Shown here: piece by piece, positions 1-7,443 of the stretch
Position numbering within the stretch: position 1 is the stretch's first letter
Layout: every line of letters begins with the position of its first letter
NCBI GenBank assembly: GCA_038199755.1
Contig: JBBPYR010000311.1
Coordinates: 1 to 11,818 of the forward strand
DNA from: JBBPYR01 sp038199755
GTDB lineage: Bacteria; Chloroflexota; Ktedonobacteria; Ktedonobacterales; Ktedonobacteraceae
Length of the DNA stretch: 11,818 bases
Reading direction: 5' to 3'
Translations under genes and position numbers: made by a program
The notes under the pieces: generated by a model
The model's database searches: none
What the model was told of the DNA's origin: nothing
The model's input: the letters and a program-made list of their open reading frames with translations, nothing else

Positions 1-230
1 GGAAGCAAACGATGAGCGTTTGTAAAATTCTCCACATCTCACTCTCTTAGCAGACACCTCACACACCAACAATGGGTACTCTCTCTAAATTCTACCTATT
101 GTTCCCATCACGTTTATCATCCTCACTAACCATTGCTTCTCCTAATTCTCCTTTACTTTTTTATGCTTATGCTCCCCTCCCTTTCACCAATCCTCATCAG
201 AGCAATTTCACTTTTTTTAGGAGGTATTCT
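1..230 (+). other. Pyrimidine-rich leader upstream of the structural genes
   Basis: No convincing gene is seen here. One frame reads EANDERL and then stops at 23-25, which may be the last codons of an upstream gene such as a portal. A 6-bp inverted repeat (CAAACG at 6-11, CGTTTG at 17-22, 5-nt loop) overlaps that possible end. From about 30 to 220 the + strand is strongly C/T-rich. It can be read as a 53-codon extension in frame with the next gene from an ATG at 72, but that ATG has no Shine-Dalgarno site and the composition differs from the gene proper, so I treat it as untranslated. No clear sigma-70 promoter was found. Confidence 0.45.
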
Positions 231-866
231 ATGTCAGACAACCCCCAAAACACTATCGATCTCTCTCAACTCGGTCTCGACCCCTCGCAGCCCTTTCACC
301 ACCTCAATCTCGCAGGTAGCGACGGCTGGCCCCCTGATCCCTCAGCGCTGGCCCAGGCCACGCCCCTCATGACGCCCGCCATCGCGCCACAGTACGGCAC
401 ACCCGACATGAGCACACCACCGCTACGCCCGTATGACCTGCAACTGCCTGCGATCACCCACTTCCCAGAGTTCACACCTGATCCCGATATGCCGGACTTG
501 GAGCAGTACAATCATCCTTACGCGGTGGACATGCCCGACGGTGAACACGCCCTGCCCGAAATAGCTAGGGATATCCCCACCGACGCCGAGGTGCAGGCAT
601 CGCTGTACCCCGGGCTTGGCTTTCCCATGCTCACCATCTCGCATGATGTGCGTGACCCCGATCCGCCACTGCCTGACCTGCAACACCCGCAGTTGACCCC
701 GGACGTGCAGATGCAACCCGAGGACCGACCCGGTGAGCTGGATGCGCATGCCATCAGCTCCATGCAGCCCAACACTAAGCACTATCCCACCAGCCAGATG
801 GATGCACGCGGCGACAACTCACGACGCGCCAGGCACCGCGCCCTCCTTACCGATGGGTTGCAGTAA
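231..866 (+). CDS. Pro/Asp-rich phage protein of unknown function, 211 aa
   Basis: I do not recognise a family. The start at 231 is chosen because a near-perfect Shine-Dalgarno (AGGAGGT at 219-225) lies just upstream. The ATG at 72 has none and would add 53 residues with unlike composition. The protein is rich in Pro and Asp, with short recurring patterns of the type PDP, PDLQHP and DMPD spread over most of its length, and ends in a basic stretch (DNSRRARHRALL). It looks largely disordered and shows no signal peptide or membrane segment. Its stop (TAA 864-866) overlaps the next gene's ATG (866-868) by one base, which implies translational coupling to the capsid fusion gene. A role in head assembly is inferred from position only; a scaffold-like or portal-associated protein are alternatives. 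Confidence 0.7.
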   Translation: MSDNPQNTIDLSQLGLDPSQPFHHLNLAGSDGWPPDPSALAQATPLMTPAIAPQYGTPDMSTPPLRPYDLQLPAITHFPEFTPDPDMPDLEQYNHPYAVDMPDGEHALPEIARDIPTDAEVQASLYPGLGFPMLTISHDVRDPDPPLPDLQHPQLTPDVQMQPEDRPGELDAHAISSMQPNTKHYPTSQMDARGDNSRRARHRALLTDGLQ

Positions 867-3109
867 TGACCACGATACCAAAGACGCATGAGGCCACGAT
901 CACGCTGGAGGGCCACATCCTGGAAGGGCAGACGCTGGACACCACGGGCCATGATATTCGCGTGACGATCATCCAGGGCGGTAAATCCCGTAATGGCTAT
1001 GGCTACGATGACAACGCTCTTGGCCAGATTGCCCGCATGCTGGAGGGGGCGCAGGCGTATGCCGATCATGGCCGTTCACCCGCTGATCTCTCGGTCAGGA
1101 GTGTGCGCGATGTGGTGGGCTTCTATCATGATGCCGCACTAGTGGCAGGCGCGAACGGGCAGCCCTCACGCGTGGATGCCACGCTGCACATCTTTGAGGC
1201 GGCTAACTGGCTCTGGTCCATCATTCAGGAAGCGTTCACTCTCGGTAAGCCTAACCTGATTGGCCTCTCTATCGACATCTTTGGCAATTGGCAGGTCAAT
1301 GAGGCCACACGCGCCAAACAGATTACGCAGGTGCTTGCCCTCAATTCGTGCGATATCGTTACCAAACCGTCAGCCGGTGGCAAGCTCAATAGAATTTTGC
1401 ATGACTCATTGCCGTCTGATGACGCGCAGCGTAGCCACGTTAGTGGCGTTTCAGACGGAATACAATGTGATGATTCATCCGGGGATGATACGACACCCAA
1501 CCCCACTACCCCACCCAAAGGAGACACGTCACACATGGACACGCTTACTCAGGATACAGCGGATAACGCCCAGAACGGCAACACGCCGCCTAATCAGACT
1601 CAGGGTGCAAATACTGGTGCAACGCCGCATTCGACGCCTAGCGCGTCCCACATCCTTACACATCCTGCCAACGGAGCTATCGCTCCTAGTGCTACCGCAC
1701 TCAGGCAGGATACAAGGAGTCACATCCTCGAACAACAGCAAATTTTAGAGGCACAACGTCTGCAGATTGAGCAGATGCTGGCCGAGGCTCGTTTGCAGCG
1801 CGCAGAACTCTCGCTGGAACGCCGCTTGCAGGAGTCCATCTTACCAGCGGCGGTGAAAGAGCAACTCAAAGCTCGCTACAAAGGGCGCGTCTTTGAGGAG
1901 TCCGAACTCGACGCGGAGATGACCAGCGCGCTGCAGATGATGGCCCAGCTCACACGTGATGGCCTCATTCGCGGCCATAACTACGAGAAGCCGAGTGTGG
2001 GCGGCATGATCACCGAGGCCGAGAAGGTGCAGGCGGCATTCGACCGCATGTTTGATCTCGATATTGATACGGCCAAACTCGGCAACATCCGTGGCTTCTC
2101 GGGTATTCGCGAGGCGTATGCACGCGTGACGGGCGATAGTGTGTTGGCCGGGGGCATCTCGGGCCGTTCGCAGCTGGGCAACATCCGCGTGAATGAGTCG
2201 GCGCCGGTGGACCGCATTACGGAGGCGGACACGACCACGGCTTCGTTCTCGTACTTGCTCGGCACGAGCATGAATAAGCGGTTGTTGAAGGATTATCAGG
2301 CGTGGCCTGCGGAGTGGCAGAAGTTCTGTACGATTTATCCCATTCGCGACTTTAAGCAACAGACGCGTGTGCGCTTCGGGGCCTTTGGCTCGCTGCCGAT
2401 TGTGGCTGAGGATACGGCCTATACCACGGCGACGCTGACCGATAGCGCGGCGACTTATGTGGCGCAGAAGCGCGGCAATCTGGTGACGGTCAGCCGCGAG
2501 ACGATCATCAATGACGACTTGCAGGCGATTAAGCAGATTCCGACGAAATTAGCGGTGGCGGCGGCGTATACGCTGGCGGAGTTTGTGTATGGCTTCTTGT
2601 CCAGCAACCCCACCATTTATGATGGTAATGCCCTCTTTACGTCCGGTGGCGCCCATAGCAATCTCGGTTCGTCGGCGTTGACCAGTGCGGCGATGCAGAC
2701 CGGGGTGATTGCGATGCGTGAGCAGGCCAACTATGCGGGCAAACGCATCGGGTTGCGTCCGCGCTTCCTGATTGTGCCGCCCGAGCTAGAGTTCATTGCG
2801 ATGGTGGTCACGAAGTCGGCAGGGGTGCCAGGAAGCACTAACAATGACATTAACCCCATGCTTGGCTATGTGCAGCCGATTGTGGCCCCACAGTTGTCCA
2901 ATGCGAACCAGTGGTTTATGTCCGCAGATCCGCGTGAGGTCGATACCATTGAGGTCGGCTTTGTCAATGGGCAGGTCAATCCGGCACTGTTCATTCAGGA
3001 TATGCCGCTTTATGGGTTGAACTTCACCCAGGACGCGATTTCGTTCAAGGTGCGGCACGAATATGGCGGAGCGGTGGTTGATTATCGCGGCCTGTACCGA
3101 GGCATATAA
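866..3109 (+). CDS. Prohead protease - scaffold - major capsid protein fusion, 747 aa
   Basis: Residues 1 to about 178 resemble a phage prohead maturation protease of the herpesvirus assemblin-like fold. A candidate catalytic His68 lies in ADHG and Ser135 in IGLSIDI, followed by CDIVTKPSAGG, which is typical of the domain's end. Residues about 180-285 are a low-complexity N/T/P/G/S linker containing two palindromic DNA elements. Residues about 286-330 form a Gln/Glu/Leu/Arg-rich helix, probably a coiled-coil scaffold or delta domain. Residues about 380-747 resemble an HK97-fold major capsid protein close to the Mu gpT-like group, with a C-terminus of the type ISFKVRHEYGG..VDYRGLYRG. The protease would cut scaffold and capsid precursor during head maturation. 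Start: ATG overlapping the upstream stop with no strong Shine-Dalgarno, so it is probably coupled. An internal ribosome site at 1517-1537 probably makes a separate 524-aa scaffold-capsid product. The fold calls come from motif recognition, not from a search. Confidence 0.85.
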   Translation: MTTIPKTHEATITLEGHILEGQTLDTTGHDIRVTIIQGGKSRNGYGYDDNALGQIARMLEGAQAYADHGRSPADLSVRSVRDVVGFYHDAALVAGANGQPSRVDATLHIFEAANWLWSIIQEAFTLGKPNLIGLSIDIFGNWQVNEATRAKQITQVLALNSCDIVTKPSAGGKLNRILHDSLPSDDAQRSHVSGVSDGIQCDDSSGDDTTPNPTTPPKGDTSHMDTLTQDTADNAQNGNTPPNQTQGANTGATPHSTPSASHILTHPANGAIAPSATALRQDTRSHILEQQQILEAQRLQIEQMLAEARLQRAELSLERRLQESILPAAVKEQLKARYKGRVFEESELDAEMTSALQMMAQLTRDGLIRGHNYEKPSVGGMITEAEKVQAAFDRMFDLDIDTAKLGNIRGFSGIREAYARVTGDSVLAGGISGRSQLGNIRVNESAPVDRITEADTTTASFSYLLGTSMNKRLLKDYQAWPAEWQKFCTIYPIRDFKQQTRVRFGAFGSLPIVAEDTAYTTATLTDSAATYVAQKRGNLVTVSRETIINDDLQAIKQIPTKLAVAAAYTLAEFVYGFLSSNPTIYDGNALFTSGGAHSNLGSSALTSAAMQTGVIAMREQANYAGKRIGLRPRFLIVPPELEFIAMVVTKSAGVPGSTNNDINPMLGYVQPIVAPQLSNANQWFMSADPREVDTIEVGFVNGQVNPALFIQDMPLYGLNFTQDAISFKVRHEYGGAVVDYRGLYRGI
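1412..1458. repeat. Palindromic element within the protease-scaffold linker
   Basis: CCGTCTGA (1412-1419) plus ACGC (1422-1425) pairs with GCGT (1446-1449) plus TCAGACGG (1451-1458), giving a long imperfect stem with a small bulge. An alternative inner hairpin is GCCAC-GTTA-GTGGC (1434-1447). It is read in frame as residues about 183-198 of the capsid fusion, at the end of the protease domain. It is unrelated in sequence to the two-hairpin family and looks like a dispersed palindrome tolerated in a disordered linker. Confidence 0.7.
1517..1537 (+). promoter_or_regulatory. Internal Shine-Dalgarno and start codon inside the protease-capsid gene
   Basis: AAAGGAG at 1517-1523 is followed by 11 nt and an in-frame ATG at 1535 (Met224). 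The arrangement matches the leaders of two other genes here (AAAGGA, about 10 nt, ATG at 3243 and 7113). Initiation here would give a 524-aa scaffold-capsid protein without the protease. The logic resembles known nested protease/scaffold genes such as lambda C and Nu3. Confidence 0.6.
1658..1728 (+). repeat. Two-hairpin repeat, copy A, inside the capsid gene
   Basis: The core is 1668-1719. Stem 1 is GGAGC-TATC-GCTCC (1673-1686), stem 2 is AGTGC-TACC-GCACT (1688-1701), and an AAGGAG Shine-Dalgarno-like run follows at 1714-1719. The 52-bp core matches the copies at 8127 and 8201 at 48 of 52 positions. Direct repeats CACATCCT flank it (1659-1666 and 1721-1728, with another at 1649-1656). It is translated in frame as residues about 268-285, just before the coiled coil. 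Confidence 0.8.
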
Positions 3110-3242
3110 ATAGTGTATTCAGTACAGTGGGGAATGCAGCAGCGCAGCGCGCTGCATTCCCGTAGGGGCGAGCCCCCGTACCCGTTGGCCAACACACCAC
3201 CCACAATCACGCCGACACTCACGCCGAAAGGACACACCCATC
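3110..3242 (+). repeat. Intergenic palindrome after the capsid gene
   Basis: GGGAATGCAGC (3130-3140) and GCTGCATTCCC (3151-3161) form an 11-bp perfect stem around a GC-rich 10-nt loop. A short GGGG-CGAG-CCCC hairpin (3165-3176) follows. There is no T-run, so it is not a classical intrinsic terminator. It may be a REP-like dispersed element, an mRNA-stabilising structure or a partial attenuator behind the highly expressed capsid gene. The rest of the gap holds the Shine-Dalgarno of the next gene (GAAAGGA at 3226-3232). An 85-codon open frame from 3113 crosses the palindrome and has no ribosome site, so I do not call it. Confidence 0.7.
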
Positions 3243-3710
3243 ATGGCGCAGATCCCCAACGCCCGCGCTCTTACCGAGGGCGACGGCCAGAACGACTACT
3301 TGAACCTCAACACCGTCACCAAACGGCTCGAGTTGCCCAACGGCGCGACGCTCACACAGTATGCCGATAACTATGTGACCCCCGGCTTGCAGTTGACGGG
3401 CAGTTCGGTTGCTTTGCAGCAAAGTGCGACCGCTCCGGTGCTTGTCAATGGCAATACGATCAACACGGCAGGCGTGGGCGTGGCCAGGGTTGCCCCAGGC
3501 GGCGCGGTCACCGGCATCATCTTGCAGCCAGGCACCTACAACGGCCAGCTGGTCACGGTCGTCAATGAAAGCATCGCGGGCAACACTGTCACCTTTGCCG
3601 CCGCAGGCACCTCCAACGTCGCCGATGGCGTCTCCGATGTCATCGCTGGACTCGCGGCACGCTTGTTCGTCTGGGATGCCGCCACCAGCCTCTGGTATCG
3701 CTGCAATTAA
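3243..3710 (+). CDS. Small beta-rich head decoration or fiber-like protein, 155 aa
   Basis: The ATG at 3243 follows GAAAGGA by about 10 nt, a leader shared with the gene at 7113. The N-terminus (about 1-50) is polar and may be an attachment segment. Residues about 80-155 form a Gly/Val/Thr-rich beta pattern of the type AVTGIILQPGTYNGQLVTVVN..AGNTVTFAAAGTSNVADG..L..GLAARLFVWDAATSLWYRC, common in small phage fiber, collar and decoration proteins. No signal peptide or membrane segment is seen. Its place directly after the capsid gene supports a head decoration or head-fiber role, by inference. Alternatives are a tail-fiber accessory or neck protein. Confidence 0.75.
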   Translation: MAQIPNARALTEGDGQNDYLNLNTVTKRLELPNGATLTQYADNYVTPGLQLTGSSVALQQSATAPVLVNGNTINTAGVGVARVAPGGAVTGIILQPGTYNGQLVTVVNESIAGNTVTFAAAGTSNVADGVSDVIAGLAARLFVWDAATSLWYRCN

Positions 3711-3767
3711 GACAGGCGTATGGCGCGTGGGCGGCTGCCCACGTGCCATGTGGATGGAGACGAACCT

Positions 3768-4103
3768 ATGTTTTTTGATCAATATGGCAATCTGATGGTC
3801 AATGTCGCAGCGGAAACCGCGCCAGGCGCCACCGCGAGCACGTCTGCGCTCACGAGCGTTGCGGCCAACGTCGCCTCGGTGCAACTTCTGGCGGCTAATC
3901 CCACGCGCAAGGGTTTCAGCATCACCAACGACGGTACGGCGAACCTGTTCCTGGCTTTTGGCAATACGCCTACCACCACCAACTATAAATACAAATTGGT
4001 GCCAGGCGCGGTCTATGAATCGGGCACCACCGTCTGGCTCGGCGTCGTCAATGGCATTTGGGATGTGGCCTCGGGCAACGCCCGCATCTCGGAGGAGTCT
4101 TGA
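3768..4103 (+). CDS. Small beta-sandwich structural protein, 111 aa
   Basis: The start at 3768 is preferred because GGAG lies upstream (3755-3758) and the protein then begins MFFDQYGN. The longer reading from 3720 adds a basic, unlike sequence with no ribosome site. Residues about 25-111 carry a pattern seen in many phage decoration or fiber domains: SVQLLAANPTRKGFSITNDG, then TANLFLAFG, then a segment with LVPGAVYE, then GIWDVASGNARISE. It probably binds on the virion surface and may pair with the preceding small protein. Its TGA stop (4101-4103) is the first base triplet of a 70-bp tandem duplication, and its last codons contain GGAGGAG, which can serve the next ATG at 4105. Confidence 0.72.
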   Translation: MFFDQYGNLMVNVAAETAPGATASTSALTSVAANVASVQLLAANPTRKGFSITNDGTANLFLAFGNTPTTTNYKYKLVPGAVYESGTTVWLGVVNGIWDVASGNARISEES

Positions 4104-4104
4104 T

Positions 4105-4173
4105 ATGCAGCACACCAACGAGGCTATCGCCTCTACGCTTCGCGTCAGGTGCGCTGAGAGGAGTGAGTCTTGA
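4105..4173 (+). CDS. Possible 22-aa leader peptide in the first 70-bp unit
   Basis: ATG at 4105 follows GGAGGAG (4091-4097) by 7 nt and one base after the TGA of the preceding gene (TGAtATG). It reads MQHTNEAIASTL, then a short basic and polar end, to a TGA at 4171-4173. The peptide is the translation of the palindromic repeat, so its sequence is probably irrelevant. Its translation could carry ribosomes onward to the spike gene. It may equally be an accident of the duplication. Confidence 0.35.
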   Translation: MQHTNEAIASTLRVRCAERSES

Positions 4174-4174
4174 T

Positions 4175-4243
4175 ATGCAGCACACCAACGAGGCTATCGC
4201 CTCTACGCTTCGCGTCAGGTGCGCTGAGAGGAGTGAGTCTTGA
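4175..4243 (+). CDS. Second, identical 22-aa possible leader peptide
   Basis: This is the exact copy of the previous mini-ORF, again starting one base after a TGA and ending at 4241-4243, one base before the spike gene's ATG (4245). The TGAtATG junction thus occurs three times in a row with a period of 70 bp. Expression is unproven. Confidence 0.35.
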   Translation: MQHTNEAIASTLRVRCAERSES

Positions 4244-4244
4244 T

Positions 4245-7052
4245 ATGCCTGTAAGCGTCCTTCGCAATCCGACGGTCAGCGTCAATGTGCTCGACTACGG
4301 AGCCGATAAGTCTGGCAACACCGATAGCACCGCTGCCTTTAACGCTGCTATGACCATCATTAAAAATGCGGGCAATGGCGATCTGCTCATTCCTTCTGGC
4401 AAGTATCTCTTGGCCGCAGGCTGGGTCATTCAGTCGGCCAGCAATTTCTCGATTCGTGCTGAACGCGGCGCCATCCTCTGGATTGGTCCGAATACGGTGG
4501 GCAGCCCATCGGCGGGCACACGCAACATGCTTACTATTGCGGACTGTTCGGACTTCTCGCTGAATGGCGTGGTCGTCGATGGGCGCAGAGATACGATTAT
4601 GGCTGACCAGTTGGTGCAGGCCAACATTTCAGCAGGTGCCACCACGGTCACGGTCGTTGATGGCACCAAGTATGTCGTCGGCGAGAAGATCACGATCTGC
4701 GGCGGTCGCACGATTAGCGCGGGGGCGGAGCAGAACCGCGTCGATGCCAACCGCGTCATCAGCGGCATTGCGGGCAATGTGCTGACGTTTGGTCCCGCGA
4801 CGAGCAATGCCTATACCTCTGGGGCGGGTGGCGCCTATGTGACGCGCTACCAGACGGCCTCGGGCAATGTGGTGGCAGGCCGCACGGGGGGACTCTCGGG
4901 CGAGAACCAGCAGAATGGTATCCACTTGCTTGGGTGTACGCGTTTTACCATTCGCAATTGTGTGGGCAAGAATGTGTGGGAAAGTCCTATCAAGATGGGC
5001 ACGGGTTTTGAGTATTCGAGTGGCTTTTATGGTCAGACGGTCAGCGGCGGTGGCTATACGGGGCCAGCGGATGGCTGCTCGTTTGGTAATGTCTCGGATA
5101 ACACCTGTACGCATGGCCTCGATCAGGGGGTCTCGGTCTGGTGCTCGGAGCGCATCATTGTGAAGGGGAACTTGTGTGATGATGCGGGCTGGGCAGGGGT
5201 CTCGCTGACGCAGTCGCATGATTGTACGGTGGCTGACAATGTGCTGTCGAACAATGCTTACCACTATCCAGGCGATACGGGTAGCGGCTCGGGCTTTGCG
5301 ATTGAGGGTGGGGCGCGCAATGTGGTGAAGGGCAATGTGATGAAGAATAATTATGCCCGCGCCATCTTTGCCAATTGGTGTCCGATGAGCTGGGGTATTG
5401 TCTTTGCCACCCCACCGACGTTGGCTGCGGCCTATACCCGCGCTACGAGTTCGTTGCAGGTCTCTTCGAGCGCGCAGTTGACGGTGGGCTGTGAGTATAG
5501 CATCTATGACGGCATCCGCTCGGAGAAGATCACGATTGCTAGCATTCCCGATGGCACGCACATTACGCTGGTCTCACCCACCAGATTCTTTCATGCGTCG
5601 GGGACGCAGGTCGGCCCGCCCATTGCGGAGGATAACGTCTTTACGGACAATACGATGAGTGGCTCTCAAACGGCGGATGCGGTGCTGATCAATGCGGCGG
5701 TGCGCTCTCGTTTCAAGGGCAATACGATTGTGGGCAATTATGGCGCGGCCTTCCAGTTGCCAGTCGTCTTCACCAATTATGGCGCGACGCTCAAAACGGG
5801 GGCGTATGGCTGCATGGTGCAGGATAACCAGATATCCGATAATGGCGCGGGCACCAATGTTCCTTCCATCTTGGTGGATAGTGTGACCGACATTGATGTG
5901 ATCGGCAATACCATTGTTGGCTCGCGCACCACGGGCGGCGGTGGACACGGCATTGATTTTAAGGGCGTCATTGATGGCCGTATCCTCGATAACCATATCG
6001 CGGAATGTGGCAATGCGGGCATTATGCTGGAAACAGGCTCCAATGCCGCCACGCCCAAGCATGTGGTGGTGGCGGGCAATACGTCGGTCAGGAACAATAA
6101 TGAGGGCATCATTATCACGGCGGGCAGCGAGGTGGCGTTTAAGCAGAATATTGCCAACAATAATAATAGCAATGGTCTGGACTTACGCAATGTTTCAAGG
6201 TGTATCGCTACCGGCAACATTTGTACGGGCAACAATACCCGTGGCATTCAGCTGCAAAACGTGACCTATTCGCAGGTGCAGCATAACATTTGTTCCGATG
6301 ATGGCACGGGTATTGCCCCCAATACAGGCGCTGCCCAGGTCCAGACCTATGGTATTGATGAGAATGGCACCTCCAATAATAACCAGATCACGTTTAATAG
6401 CTGTACTGGTAACAGTAGCCAAGACATTCAAACCGTGGGCGCGGCGACGTTGGTTGCGCAGAACCAGGCCACCAACTATAACCCTGCTAGCTTAGGCTTA
6501 CTCACACCATTGACCGCTTCTCAGGGCAATGGCATAGCCGCGGGTGGCAACATTGAGGCATTTTCCAGAGTTGGTCTCAATACGTGCGGGTACACCCGTG
6601 GCAATGCCACCCTTGTCCTCTTTACTGCCGACATCACTACCACCGTTGCAAACCTGCTCGCTGTCACCAGGAACGCCGCCAACACCCCCACCTTGTGCAG
6701 AATGGGCATCTATTCCATCTCAGGCGACACGGCCACTCTCGTGGCTCGTACCGCCAACGATACCAGCATGTTCGCCAGTGGCTACAATCCCTTCAAACGT
6801 GCCCTGGCCACAGCGGGTGGCTACCCGGCCAACTACACCTTTGTCGCAGGCCAGCGTTACGCGCTCGCACTCATCTGCGTGGGCGGCAGTGCAGATCCAT
6901 CCTTTTACGGCACACCCGGCTATGGCGATCTCGTGAAGCTTTCACCGCAGATGGTCAGCTTCTACAGTGCGCAGTCCGATCTCGCGACCACGTACAGCAT
7001 CTCAGGCGGCAGCCCGTACTGCGATCTGCCTTACATTTGTGCTATTCCCTAA
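4245..7052 (+). CDS. Right-handed parallel beta-helix spike, pectate-lyase-like superfamily, 935 aa
   Basis: The ATG at 4245 follows the GAGAGGAG run of the second repeat unit by 11 nt. A longer reading from a TTG at 4170 would translate the repeat and is rejected. Residues about 11-60 hold the hallmark N-terminal motif of phage beta-helix spikes (VNVLDYGADKSGNTDSTAAF, then GDLLIPSGKYLL). Residues about 70-745 show repeated rungs of the form GN.I..N...GI.L with many N-D/N-N turns, as in the NosD/pectate lyase superfamily. From about 750 a distinct C-terminal beta-rich domain (ending PYCDLPYICAIP) probably serves trimerisation or receptor binding. There is no signal peptide. It would bind or degrade host surface polysaccharide; no catalytic triad could be assigned. 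Its position between capsid and adaptor genes leaves open a head or neck fiber rather than a tail-tip spike. Confidence 0.85.
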   Translation: MPVSVLRNPTVSVNVLDYGADKSGNTDSTAAFNAAMTIIKNAGNGDLLIPSGKYLLAAGWVIQSASNFSIRAERGAILWIGPNTVGSPSAGTRNMLTIADCSDFSLNGVVVDGRRDTIMADQLVQANISAGATTVTVVDGTKYVVGEKITICGGRTISAGAEQNRVDANRVISGIAGNVLTFGPATSNAYTSGAGGAYVTRYQTASGNVVAGRTGGLSGENQQNGIHLLGCTRFTIRNCVGKNVWESPIKMGTGFEYSSGFYGQTVSGGGYTGPADGCSFGNVSDNTCTHGLDQGVSVWCSERIIVKGNLCDDAGWAGVSLTQSHDCTVADNVLSNNAYHYPGDTGSGSGFAIEGGARNVVKGNVMKNNYARAIFANWCPMSWGIVFATPPTLAAAYTRATSSLQVSSSAQLTVGCEYSIYDGIRSEKITIASIPDGTHITLVSPTRFFHASGTQVGPPIAEDNVFTDNTMSGSQTADAVLINAAVRSRFKGNTIVGNYGAAFQLPVVFTNYGATLKTGAYGCMVQDNQISDNGAGTNVPSILVDSVTDIDVIGNTIVGSRTTGGGGHGIDFKGVIDGRILDNHIAECGNAGIMLETGSNAATPKHVVVAGNTSVRNNNEGIIITAGSEVAFKQNIANNNNSNGLDLRNVSRCIATGNICTGNNTRGIQLQNVTYSQVQHNICSDDGTGIAPNTGAAQVQTYGIDENGTSNNNQITFNSCTGNSSQDIQTVGAATLVAQNQATNYNPASLGLLTPLTASQGNGIAAGGNIEAFSRVGLNTCGYTRGNATLVLFTADITTTVANLLAVTRNAANTPTLCRMGIYSISGDTATLVARTANDTSMFASGYNPFKRALATAGGYPANYTFVAGQRYALALICVGGSADPSFYGTPGYGDLVKLSPQMVSFYSAQSDLATTYSISGGSPYCDLPYICAIP

Positions 7053-7112
7053 ATCAACTCTGTTCTGAACAGTGGAGACACCACCTACTCAATACGAAAG
7101 GACAACACAATC

Positions 7113-7403
7113 ATGTTAGACTTACTTGAACTTACCTATGGCCGCTATAACGGCGGGGCAACCGCTCCCATCGGCAGCTACTTGAACCCGCGCACCCTGG
7201 CCATCTTCCAGCAGACCAGTGACGGCACCTTGCCCCAGGATGGCACGTGGGTCAGGGTCGATCCCAGTGGCAGCCAGACCTATGGCAACATCGCCACCGC
7301 CCTGAATACCCTCTTGAACACCAGCTACACCAGCGGCAGTTTCCACGCCCAGGGCAGCCCCGACCTGCTTGCCAATCCAGGGCAAGCAAGTAACGATGCC
7401 TAA
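7113..7403 (+). CDS. Small phage protein of unknown function, 96 aa
   Basis: The ATG follows GAAAGGA by about 10 nt, with a leader closely like that of 3243, which supports real translation. No family is recognised. The N-terminus (MLDLLELTYGRYNGG) is followed by a Gly/Pro/Ser/Thr-rich sequence with a segment VRVDPSGSQTYGNIATALNT and no membrane segment. The TAA stop (7401-7403) starts a small TAAGC-CTCA-GCTTA hairpin (7401-7414). By context it may be a chaperone or small partner of the spike or of the following protein. Confidence 0.65.
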   Translation: MLDLLELTYGRYNGGATAPIGSYLNPRTLAIFQQTSDGTLPQDGTWVRVDPSGSQTYGNIATALNTLLNTSYTSGSFHAQGSPDLLANPGQASNDA

Positions 7404-7443
7404 GCCTCAGCTTAAGACGTGTCAGAAGGGGGCGTGATGGTTG

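Larger units (their letters stand above)
4101..4247 (+). repeat. 70-bp tandem duplication with two-hairpin repeat, copies C1 and C2
   Basis: Two identical 70-bp units (4101-4170, 4171-4240) are followed by a 7-bp partial third (4241-4247). Each unit starts with TGATATG and holds stem 1 GAGGC-TATC-GCCTC (4120-4133; 4190-4203), a second small hairpin ACGC-TTC-GCGT, and a GAGAGGAG Shine-Dalgarno-like run (4156-4163; 4226-4233). Stem 1 differs from the 8113 and 1668 copies by compensatory pairs. GAGTCTTGATATG occurs before, between and after the units. Confidence 0.92.

Noticed and set aside
72..230. N-terminal extension of the first gene from the ATG at 72
   Set aside because: There is no Shine-Dalgarno at 72, the composition is unlike the rest, and a near-perfect ribosome site precedes the ATG at 231.
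3219..4118. 299-aa open frame on the - strand
   Set aside because: It lies opposite two well-supported + strand genes that have ribosome sites; its Arg/Gly/Ala-rich translation has no domain and reflects base composition.
4170..4244. 25-residue N-terminal extension of the spike from a TTG start
   Set aside because: It would translate the repeat unit; the ATG at 4245 has a ribosome site, the family motif begins right after it, and the extension is low in family-like features.
4101..4247. Direct repeats resembling a CRISPR array
   Set aside because: The two units are fully identical and adjacent with no unique spacers, and no cas gene is present; it is a tandem duplication.
4629..5561. 310-aa open frame on the - strand within the spike gene
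   Set aside because: The + strand has clear beta-helix repeats throughout this interval; the - frame is Arg/Ile/Thr-rich with no ribosome site.
7060..7072. CTGTTC-T-GAACAG palindrome after the spike gene, similar in look to an SOS-type operator
   Set aside because: It is a single short palindrome with a 1-nt centre, no promoter beside it, and half-sites in the wrong order for the Gram-positive LexA box; too weak to call.
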